Source: Hanleya hanleyi
Taxonomy: Eukaryota > Mollusca > Polyplacophora > Lepidopleurida > Hanleyidae
Assembly: GCA_036873755.1 (NCBI GenBank)
Contig: JAVTVY010045443.1
Location: 62,001-126,000, forward strand
Direction: 5' to 3'
DNA length: 64,000 nt
The notes under the pieces were generated by a model. The model saw only the letters and a program-made list of their open reading frames with translations, was not told where the DNA came from and did no database searches. Positions 11,901 through 23,900 of the stretch are shown here, piece by piece. Both the position numbers and the translations under genes were made by a program. The first letter of the stretch is position 1; each line of letters begins with the position of its first letter.

Positions 11901-14900
11901 AGTCACATTATACTGACACCGAGCGAACCAGTCCTTGTTCTATCCTCTTAATGCTGAGCGTAAGCGAGGGAGCAACAAGTTCCATTTTTCAAGTCTTAGG
12001 TATGACCCGGCCTGGGATCGAACCCAGTACCTACCGCTTACGAGGCCGACGCTCTAACCATTAGACCACCGCAGTGCGGTCCATTATTTTCAAGATTATA
12101 GAGGGTGGTCAAATTTGTTAGAACGATTGATTGAATTTTGTCCATTGAATTTTGAAAGGGGGATTGGATAATCAAAGGATTTACCAGACAGGCCTTGCAT
12201 TTATTATGATGGAGCTGTTGAGGCCTCATGAGTGCTTTTCATGGGACCTACTTATAAGCCTAGCTGGTAAAACAAAAAGCGGTAAATAATCTAGTTCACT
12301 AGAAATCAACCCCAAGGTGAGCAAATCAACCCCACGTAGGTATGATAGCACACTATTTCCAGTCTATCAGTCTGCGGTGTCCCTGATTGGTCTTGAACTC
12401 CTGGTCCTCGTGACGATAGTTGAACTACCATTCGGCCACCATTAGCTAAAAAGTGACTATGGGTGAATTCTGGTAAAAATCCTATTTTTATTTCCATTTT
12501 CTCACATGGAATGCTTGCAGTTACTGACCAAACTATGCATTTTAAGAATTTCATCAGCGGTAAAAAAAAATTTGCAGAAGTCATTCACAAAATCGTGTTT
12601 TCTGCCGAACTGCAAGATTTTTAAATTAACGGAATTTTTAAAACTATGATCCTGAAATGAAGTTTTATTATTTGACGCATCTTTCCATGTTACTGATTAA
12701 TTAAGAGTAGCAAGTTTTCAAAGGAAATACACTGGAAAGGTAGCAAAACTTGCGTGTTTGAGGGTTTTTTTTGTTTTTTTTAAAATAAATTAAATTATGC
12801 ACAGCCATGAATGTAAACTCTGCAATGTTTTTTCAGAAATGCGAATAGATATTTCAAATATCAATTTCTCATTAAAGGTGCATTCGATTGAGATAATATC
12901 AGCAGATATTGATATACTGAACTGAGATGGTTGACCCTAACCTGTTTAGACAACATTCTAGTCAGTCAAATATGGTAATACCTCTCAAAATTCAATCACC
13001 CCAAATTCTGTGGACAAAATTCAAACAGTTGTTCTAATAAATTTGCTCAATCTCTAAAATCATTGAAATAACGAAGAAATAATGGATTATGCTCGTCTCT
13101 TCTTATAGCCCGATTCAGAAAAGGTGTTATCTCCCTTGTACCACTAGGGGCGCAGTGGTGCAGGGAACTTCCGGTAAGTACCAAAGGCCCTCACAATTAA
13201 TTTAAGTAATTAACTATTCAAAAATATCAAATTTGGAATGGATACAAGAACTATTGATTATATGTAAAACCTGTAGACAGATATTGCCCGTAATACAATA
13301 GTTTTTCAAGCAAATAGCCTGGAATAGTTTCTCAAACTATTTTGTAATCAATTGCCGGGAACTTTGGTGGAAGTGAAATTGAGGTCATTACTTACCAAAG
13401 CACAATTCTATGCCTCCGAACAGGAAAAGGTAATGCACTATCTGAATAGGGCTATACCGGTAACGCTGAAGTTGGGGGACAAAATACTGGCCACACCAGT
13501 TAGCAATAATAATTCTTTATATGTTGGGACACATAACATAGGCGGCACTATATTGAAACTGTGTTATAATGAGGGATATAAAGTGTATATGCATGATTTG
13601 AACCATTTTTTTCAACTCCCTATTTTAATAAATTTGATCAGCGCAGATTTTATGGTGGGACATTTCATCTCCTCTGATTGAATCATTAGATGGATTAGCA
13701 TGCTCATGTCATAGTATATTGTCTCTGGTTATTTGAGCAGGTACTTACAATATGTCTCTCCCTGTAGCACAGTACTTCGATGACAACTCGGAGAAGGCCC
13801 GTTTCCTCCGTATCCCACATAATCACATCCTGCAATTATAGTTTGTGAATCGTTTAAATACAGTTTCAGAATGGAAGGATTTTTCCCGAATCTAAATCGA
13901 CGTTTCTCACTTCCATTATCCTACATGTAGTTAATGGATTACGCCTATATATATAAAGCCATACATATGCAATAGTTTAATCTTAGGAAGCATGGAATTT
14001 ACCGAATAGAAAGTCAAGTTTGACTGAGGGGTAAAAACCATCTTCAATTTAAGTTCTGATGGTCTACAATAGACCATTTGCTTAGTTTGTCAGAATTTTA
14101 TCCAATTACTCGTTTTTATTCTATGTGAAAACCTGGTTTTGAAATAAAACCATGCCTCAGGGTTGAGCCAGCATCACCAAAAACTATTCAGTCCATTGTC
14201 TGTCCTGCACTTACAATATATGATAGAACTAAGTGATTCAGTGCTCCAGATAATTTGTTTTTATAAGGAGTACTATACTCCTCCAAATTTGTTCGAAGGA
14301 GTATCGCTTGTCATACCAGGAGTATTAACGGTTCTGAAAAACTTCTGGTCCGGACAAGTTGTTGACGCACGGACAAAGGGACGTACCACTCTGTAGTTTC
14401 TTGCCTGAAGTTTTTGCGCATAGTTCTACAACTCCAGTGACTATAGAGTCTATAATCCTCCGCACTAAATTCTGCACCGTCTCCTCGGTAGATTTGGCAA
14501 AAAGGAGGTTATTTTGCGTGTCCCGGACATCTTTAACCGAATCACACATGATGTGATTGCTGCAGTGAAAAAAATGGCTGCTCACTATAGCAACGGTACT
14601 GTTTCCGGCAAGCTCTCCAGTCTCCGGGCAAGGGTATTGCTGATGAACTATATGACAACAACGTAAAACACCCCCGGAGACAGATTTGTCTCCCTTGATA
14701 TGCCTTGCTGAGATCAGGAGACCGAGTCAACGGATTGACGGCATCGTTTATTAGAGAAATTTTACGCATTGATTTTGGCGATAAGACGTATCAGCTATTT
14801 ATCGGGCATATTTGTTACGCCTAGATTTCAGCATGCATGCATTTTTGAATTTTTTGTAGGCGTAAATTACGCCAATACGCCCCTTATCTGGAGCACTGGT

Positions 14901-17900
14901 GATTCAACATTCGATCATCCGATTTATAACCACCCTTTATTTTTCAGATAATTTAAGATTGGATCTTTTTACTGAATAACGAATACCTGCCGAAAACCAA
15001 AATGTATCCGAGTTCTATGAAGATCCAACAAGTTTAACAAAAGAAATCAGGTCACAAATAACTAGCACATATGTTCAGGACGAAAGTGTGAACTAGTGGT
15101 AGGTAAAATGAAACAAAAACAGGCAAATTTTCCTGGCCTATGGAGACAGAACATAAAGTTCCACCAAACGTCCTCCAATGGTTTCAGAGACATTTTCAGG
15201 GGGGTGGGGGGGGGGGGAATTGTCACCTATGCTAGGTCCAGTTTCCAACATCACTTTGACAAGCCATGTCTTTTTTGAAACCCTGAAGTCTGTCGATTTT
15301 AATTAGTCGTCTACTTTGGGGTTTGTCAAAAATCGATAGTTAACTCTGCGTAAATTTTCTTTTTTGCAGCATGTAGAACAAACTAAATACCATTTCTCCA
15401 TGATATCGGTAATATACTATGCTTGAAATAACTTTGTAAATCTCTCCATATAAAACCTCAGTACAGTTATTTCATGAACCGGGTCTCAATTACATAGGGA
15501 GATGTCATAATGTATTCATGCCTACTGTCACAAAGATCATTGATGCCATATACAGGTGGTCCATGAGAGTGGTGCTTATATCCCATGCCCAGTGAAATTG
15601 CCGAATTATAAACCACTCACACCTCTATGATCGTATGCGGCATTGTTGACCTTCGTGCTAGTAAACACGAATCAATTATGACGTCTCCCTATGCGATTGA
15701 GCCCAGGTACATGTACTGAAGTTTTATATGGAGATAATTACGAAGTTATTTCAAGTGTGAATATTATCGATATCACAGAAAATTAGTAGTCATTTTGTAG
15801 AGTTTAGTTTGTTCTACACAATGCAAAAAAGAACATTTATGCAGAGTTAACAACTTATTTTTGGGCAGCTTCAAAGTAAATGACTAATTAAAATGGACAG
15901 ACTATAGTTTGTAGTTGAAATTATTAACATAGTAGAGGTACACTTACCCACAGAAACACTATTTCTTAATGTGCTATATTGTGCATGGCCACATGGGAGT
16001 GTCAGATGGTGTAATTTCTAGAACAGGGTTTCACATGGAAACAGGCAAGTGAGTGAGTGAGTGAATATGATTTAACGTTGCTTTCAACTATATTTCAGTC
16101 ATATCACGACGTTGGGTCCTATTCCTTTTCACACCCGGAAACCACACGGGTGGGGTCCTATTCCTTTTCACAACGGGGAACCCCATGGGTGCCTCAGTTA
16201 GACGCCTCTTACAACAAGCTGTCCGAGGAGCTGGGGCCTATTCTTACCATGACCTGCGGTGTGCATAACAACATCCCAGGTCAATCCCCGGAAGCCCCAC
16301 GGGGCTGGAAACAGGCGAGAAGAGTGTTGCGTCCTAAGTAATGTGAGAATTTACAATTACCAGGTCAAGGCAATATGGGATCTCTTCAGTGAGGTGATCC
16401 AGCAGCTTCTCCCAAACACAGGTCTTGGCAATTTCCATTGGATCCTGGTCGGTCACAAGACTGCTATGATACAGCCAATCACCAGCCTTGGCACAACTCA
16501 GCAGGTGTTCCTACAAACGTGACACAGTAAAACTGATTAGATGAAATCTGAGACAATGTGATACAAGTATGTCATGTGACGTTCAACAACAGCCTTATTG
16601 GCTTCAATATCATATTCATTTTATCAAGCCAATTTCTACATTCCCACTTCGAACCTGCCTTCAGTGTTCAAAATCCGAGTTGTAAATTTCACCTGTGAAC
16701 AATCGACGATCCAGTCAGAACCTACACAGCGATTGTGTGTAGAGTGACATCATTCTCAAGTAGCGGTGTTATTCCTCCTAATATGATGCTTGTATTGGCC
16801 CAATATATAGGTCAGGCAATCAGTGATGCTCTTCTATGACACATTTCGAAATTCAAATGGTATCGCTGTCCGTGACGTCTCGTGTCTATTTATAAGTTCT
16901 TTGAACGTTGAAGGGGGCAAGATTAACCAAGGAAAGTTTGAAGTGGGATCGTTACGTAGAAATTGGCTTTTAAAATAAAGTGAAGATGCTTCAATTTGTG
17001 CCTGCACATACCTTCGACTGTAGAAACAATAAATTAGAGAGATAATTTGAAGAACTTTCGATAGTCCAGTCACGATCCTGTGAGTTATCGCAATAACTAA
17101 AATTTGACATTGATAAAATAGGTCAAGGTCAGTCAAATTCGAAAGGTTTCAAGTCCATCACAAGTTGCAAATGTAGTATGAATTTGGACAGCTAGATGTA
17201 ATCCTTCAAAACGTATCACCGATACATTCAAAATGCCTGTTAAAGCTTGGTTTCATATAAATATCAAACAGGGAAGACAACTCCACAGGACAAATGCCAT
17301 ATACATGTAGGGGAGAAAACTCTGAATAGTCCAACCTAACAATAAAGTCAGTTAAACTGGATTCAGTTTTGGGGTAGAGTGACCTTGACCTTTGATCTAA
17401 AAATGAATAAGGTTCATCTTTACCCCAGGAGTAAGGTATACCCTAAGTTTGGTACCATTTTATACTTAGGAACTGGAGATATTGCACGGACAACAAATTC
17501 TAATGGATGGATAGATGGACAGAACTAGCCATTGCATTATACAACCTCAACTTTGACAGGAATATTAGAAAAATTGGCTTTTGATGATTTCCTGATTTTG
17601 GAGTCACAGTGACCTTGACCTCAATCTAAATTTTGGTACATGACACATCGTCTCCCCTTAATGTATCTACGGACATAGATTCCCTGATTTTGAAGTCACA
17701 GAGCCAATTGACATTTCTGACCTTGACCTAAATTTTGGTATGCCACATCTTCTCGCCCTATTGAATCCACTCACAAAGAATTAGCAATTTCCAATAATTT
17801 CTTGATTTTTAGGCCACAGTGTCCTCTGAACTCGACCGTCATCATCGCCCGTACTAGGGTATCCACTTACCAAAAACTGGAAATTAGAACACTGAAAATG

Positions 17901-20900
17901 ATCAGTGATTTCGATTCATAAATGGATTTTTATTTGTAAAAAGGGGCATAACTCTGCAAAATATCGTCCGAGATGACTCATTTTCGATAGGCTTCTGATT
18001 TACGTGAAGATAAATAGATATAACACGTTTGGTTGCCATGCATGAAACGGTTCTGTAGATATCGCGGTAACGGACGTACGGACAGCCGTACATGATGACG
18101 ACAATACCCCTAGGCCAAAGTTGGCCGAGGGGTAAAAACCGTGATAAAGATTTTTTCCCATTTTTTTCCAATGAGTGAGAATGACGCAAACATAGAAAAT
18201 ACTGTGATATGGAATTTCTTGAGGGCACCGCCATGTTTATTTTGGGCATGATTTTAAACCAATGGGAAAGCGTAAAATTCAGTTGTGCCGATAATCTTCT
18301 ACGTCATCGGACATTCTCTGCGCCGAGATAACATGGCCGCACATGGTCATTTTTATGCACTTCTCCGATCCCCGACTGACAGATGCAATGTTATAGATTA
18401 GTTTTGTTGTAGAATACGGCCTGATTCTGTCAGATATTCTACCATGCTGGGCTGCTCTGCATTTGGCTGTCACAATGTGACAGGTAATCCCGACACATCG
18501 CACTATCATCCTCGTTCATGTTTGTGAGCTACGGTCTGCCAATTGACACGTTTTTACCTCTAGATGCAGAAGAACTAGTGTACGCTGACGTCACGATTCT
18601 TCAAACATCGTGGCCTCTATGTTGTTCCAGTGCTTTAAAACAAGGGTTATGTGTAACCCGGCAGCTCGCCCTTGGGTTTTGTCAATCACATGCAGTTTCG
18701 CATAAAGATCGAGCCCTTCAGGTTGCACATCACTGGCAATGACAATACATATTGTTATAAAAATTTGACTTCTTTGTCAGTGATGTTGAAATTGGATTGA
18801 AAGATGAGCTATATTATAAAACTTGAAATAAAGATTACTTTTTTTTCCAAAAGTAAGTCATTATGAATACATGTACAATTGAAATTTGGTCTGAGAAGTG
18901 GGTGTGATATGCCTGGACAAAAATGGTTCGTGCAAAAGCTTTAGGTTAAATCATGATGTGGAATGGTATACCAAAAGAATTAAGTCAAAATTATTTTAAG
19001 TCCAGCCTAAATAAAAAAGATTAACCCAGAAAACTGTCAGAGTCCAAAAGAAGTCAAAATTATTTTAAGTCCAGCCTAAACAAAAAACATTAACCCAGAT
19101 AACTTTCAGAGTCCAAAAGCTAAAAATGTAAAAAAATATCTGATACACGATTTGGATTCTATCAGGAAAAAGCTTTAACTGGCCACACACGTTCACCAGA
19201 GTTTACGTTCCCTTTAACAAGTGATTCACGATTTGACTGCATCGATGTCATAAGCAGGGTTGATCACTGTGCACTAATTATGGTAATGGGGTGCTTTCCA
19301 TTAATCACATTGCATCACTTGATGATAAAGCTAAAACCGTGGAGGCAAATGGACCATCTGACCACCAACAAAAATTACAAAATGGAATGCACCCCATGTC
19401 ATTCAGATAGAGAGAGAGAGAATTAAGGTTTAACGTCGCATTCAGCAATATTTCAGCTATATAGCGACGATCAAACGAAATTCGAAGTAATCAATTCAAA
19501 AACTCGGTAAACTAATGCGTTAAAACAGGTACAAACATTAAAATTTGTACAACAGACCAATCTCTCTCAAATAACCTAACAATCAAATCAAGCGCAACAT
19601 GTAACACGACACCAAATAAACAACATTACCGTTAAGGGAACAATTAATGTCGCTGTCATTCACAATTTGTTCGTCAACAAACAATCACTTTTTATGTCCG
19701 TTGAATATTTTCAGCATATCTCCATAGTTAAAACCGAAAACACACAGATCGGTCTTAACATCTAAGACGCACATTTGTGGAGGCTTCGCAGAATGATACT
19801 GCTCACCAGCCACTCCACAATAACAAGAAACATACGGTCTCTCCATCACTAGCTTGTCAGGGCCATAAAGCCCAACGGACTTTGTAAGCCCACAGCGTTG
19901 ACCATGAGGCCCCGGAACATACCAAGTTTGACTATTAGATAATAGTATTTGCTTCACTTTTTGTGCCATTTTTTGACCATTTTTTTTCTTCTCAAGGAAA
20001 GTTTGTCCGATCTCACGGATTTCCCGGATGAGTCCGAATCAACAGATTTTGCAGATTTCACAGATGTGTCTTTTGAACATGTTTGTCCGTTTTTGTAGAT
20101 TTGTCCAAACCAGCCGGCTTCACCGGCTTAACATTTTTGTCCGATTTGACCACTTCCACAATCACTTCCACAGGTTTTACAGAATTGTCCGCTTTCGATT
20201 TCACAGACTTATCCCTAATAGGATAGGGCGCAGCACGGACTTTGCTTCTACTCCGTTGCACTGTTTGCACAGGGGCTCGATCATCTCGAACAACACAATC
20301 ACCAGTTTCCATCGCCTCGGGAGGGTCCAAGGTTTGTGTCGCCACAGGAGACTGACTAGAGTCAGCCTCCCCCTCACCTCCCTCAGACTCCTCCCCAGAC
20401 TCACCACTGCAAAATTCACTGTCTTCACTTTCACCACTCCCTTCTTCTTGCTCATCCTCTCCTTCTACGTCATCTTCCATCTTTTCCGTCTCTTCACTCA
20501 CTGCCTTCGCATAGGATTTTCCTGGTTTAACTAATGTAGGAACCACAGTATCTGTTTTCCCTTCCACGCGCGTACCGACAGGAACTTTACGCTTCTCGCA
20601 CCAGCGTCGCGTATGCCCGACAGATTTACATTCAAAACAGTGTACTGGACGTCCTGGTACAACAAACAAGACTTTACAATCTAAAATCTTTGCTTCATAG
20701 GGCAACTTTTCCAACTGTACTGCATCCGCCATAAGATGCACTCTCCGCATATCTGACTGAAAGTCAAATAAAGGGGCCACCACACGATCCACCCGTAGTA
20801 CTTTCCCATATTGGGAGAAATAATCCACAACATCTTGGCCCTCTACCTGGGGTATAATCCACTGTATTTCTATGACAACTCGGCGTGCAGAAAACGGAGA

Positions 20901-23900
20901 CACTTCCACCTTAAAGTCATCCCGATGTAAAACATCAAGCTGGACAACACGCTCCACCAAATCTTTCGATGTAAATGTCACAAACCACTCACGCACGTTG
21001 GATGTCTGTCCTAAAGCTTCAATTTCACTCACTTCTATTTCTACTTCCTCCAACAGATTAACAAACGCCTGTCGTACATATCCTGGCTGCCGTATGGGAC
21101 CTCCAATAGAGAACCTGACAGTGCGCTCCTCTATATCCCGGTTGATCGGCATGGCGCACGACACGAAAATAACACAGGTAAGTTTATAACAGGTAAGTTG
21201 ACACAGGTACACGGCTTAGCGGTATGCTAATGAGTTCCGCGAACGAAGAATGTCAATGAGGTGAATACATGTACAACAAGCAAGCCGGCACGCTATGGCC
21301 GGCTTGAACTGAAAATGTAAGCACGGTAAATCCAAAGAATACGGGAACAAAATTTCACATATAGTTTCACATCACATTCACGAAGACACAGTACAAAAAT
21401 CCAGAGGTAAATCCAACGTAAAATAGCAAACACGACGGAGCACAGAACTACACTTGGATCGGCAGCCAAACCCCTACGTCTCCCATGTCATTCAGGATCA
21501 TGGTGCTATAATCCAGGTGACAAATTGGCAAGCAGTCAAAAAGGTTGTACAGCAACAGTGTATGGAAAAGGGCTACTGTTGTGTGCAAGTCTCAGGATTT
21601 TGCTTGCAGTATGTTATGAGATACGGCAAAGACAAAAAAATTAACAGACAATGTAAATGCCTATACAGTGAGTGAGTGAGCGAGTGATTTAACGTCGTTT
21701 TCAACATTTTTCCAGTCATATTACAACGATGCCTACATGTGCCAGAACACAAGATTGTTCACAGTTCCTATTATCCAGGACACTAATCAACCCAGCCAGT
21801 ACAGCACCCGGTCACCTACTCAAGTATTGACCGAGCTCAACGTTGCTCTGACTGCGGTGATCTGATGAGAACCTGTAAATGCCTATAACAATACTCCATA
21901 GCCTGTACGGGCTGAGTAAAAATTACAACCGTGCTCGATGATAGAAAACTCTCATAGATACAGACGGGATATGCAAGGTTAAATGATTTCCTGGTTTTCA
22001 GCCCAGTGACCTTTGGCCTCAGACCGTGACCTCCATTTTGGTACATCGTCTCCCCGTAGAGTATCCACACACAAATAATTGGAACTTTAGATAGAATAGT
22101 GTCCCAGATATAGACCTAACACGAACGGACAGAAATCGTCATCACATAATACATCAGCCTTATTGGCTGGTGTATAAAAAATGTTAACTCACATATTCAC
22201 AATACCTTGAGCTCTTGAACACCATCACCCGTCAGGGCTGAAATCATGAAAACACAGTCAAAATTTGCCCAGCCAGCCTTATTCTTGATCTGCCTTTCAA
22301 CTTCTTTCGTTCTCCGATAGAAATCCATCCAGCTCTTATCTGATTGGTCACTTTGTATCGGCGCCTCGGATTGGTTAACTGAACAGTTTTTACCTTCTGT
22401 CACTCCTGGTTGGCTGTTTTCGTTTAAACGAATGTGTCGCTTATCCGATTGATTGAAATTCGAATCAGTAACAGTATCTTTTGAATTAGCATGATCACCC
22501 CTGGAAGTGAATTCTGTCCGGTCAACAATTTTCTCACTTGTATTTATTTCTTCTGTCTTTTCATATTCGACAGTATTTCTCGGGTCACTTGATTCCGTAT
22601 ATCTATCTCCAGATAGCTCAGCACCTTCAGTCCCCATTTTTGGAATAGCTTCAGGGTCCGTATCGGATGTCAAAATTTCACTGTTCGTCAAATTTCTATC
22701 CCCGCTCGTAGACATTGAACCATGCGATATAATGTCTGCCAATGTTTTCTTCTGTTTCTTTGGCTTTTTTTCAATTGGTACTCCGCCCACTATACCTCCC
22801 GTCAGTCTCCGTGTTGCGAGTAGTAAGGTCCGCTTATCTCTCACGCAGTCTGCCTGAAATACATAGCACAAAAGGTCAATTCTACCGATATTCACACTGT
22901 TTTGTGGGGGAAATAACCAAATACAGGGTGCATTCCATACTGGAATTATGTGCGGCTAAAAACAGGAATGGGTTTGGCTCTTCAGTCATAAATAGTTGTA
23001 AAATCTTCAACAAAAACCTTGTAAAACTAGAGGTTCCGCTTTGACCCTTGAGTTGCCGCTCCGGCATGAAGCCTATGCTGGTTGTTTTTTTAACAAAAAC
23101 ATACGTCTCCCCCATCCTCCCACCCTGCCTTGAATGGGCACATTATTTAAGGGAAAGTGCTATAAAATGAATGCAATAAGTATCTTAAACAAAGCTGCGT
23201 ATCTAAAAATATTAATTACAAAGAAGCGATACAAGTAGATGAACGGATGGACAGACACCGGACACGGATGCATGCATGCACACATACACCAAAACCTGAT
23301 CAAATGCGGGGGCTATGCCATTGAAGCTTCCATCCAAGTTTGGTGAAATTCCGTCCAGTAGTTCTCCAGATATCTTGCAGACAAGCCCTGTATATACATG
23401 TACAAGTAGATGGACGGACGGACGGACACTGGACATGGATGAATGCACGCACACACACCAAAACCTAATCAAGTGAGGGGCTATCCCACTGAAGCTTCCA
23501 TCCAAGTGGGGTGAAATTCCGTCCAGTAGTTCTCAAGATATCTTGCAGACAAGGCCTGTATATACATGTACAAGTAGATGGACGGACGGACGGACACCGG
23601 ACATGGATGAATGCACGCACATACACCAAAATCTAATCAAATGAGGGGGCTATCCCAGTGAAGCTTCTATCCAAGTTTGGTGAAATTCCATCCAGTAGTT
23701 CTCCAGATATCTTGCAGACAAGCCCTGTATATACATGTACAAGTAGATGGACGGACGGACGGACGGACACCGAACACGGATGAACGCATGCACACACACC
23801 AAAACCTAATCAAATGAGGGGGCTATCCCAATGAAGCTTTCATCCAAGTTTGGTGAAATTCTGTCCAGTAGTTCTCCAGATATCTTGCAGACAAGCCCTG

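Larger units (their letters stand above)
19407..21481 (-). mobile_element. ORF1-only non-LTR retroelement (half-LINE) with 14-bp target duplication
   Basis: The direct repeat CCCATGTCATTCAG occurs at 19393-19406 and 21482-21495 and exactly frames a 2.07-kb insert. On the minus strand the insert has a ~330-bp leader, one 364-codon zinc-knuckle ORF, a short second ORF (95 aa) and a 3' end (19411-19460) with a CGTCGC..GCGACGTTAAAC hairpin followed by a CT-repeat tail. No reverse transcriptase or endonuclease is present. The layout resembles mammalian HAL1 half-LINEs (analogy). It was presumably mobilised in trans by a full LINE with the same 3' end. Confidence 0.82.

Noticed and set aside
12010..12075. 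Possible tRNA gene with perfect B box
   Set aside because: It is the head of the 378-bp SINE with 13-bp target duplications.
13352..13681. Plus-strand open frame of ~109 codons
   Set aside because: No ATG at its start, no recognised domain and no splice support. AT-rich intron DNA, likely chance.
14325..14585. Minus-strand frame of 86 codons around 14.4 kb
   Set aside because: Overlaps other open frames on both strands, with no domain or splice context that I recognise.
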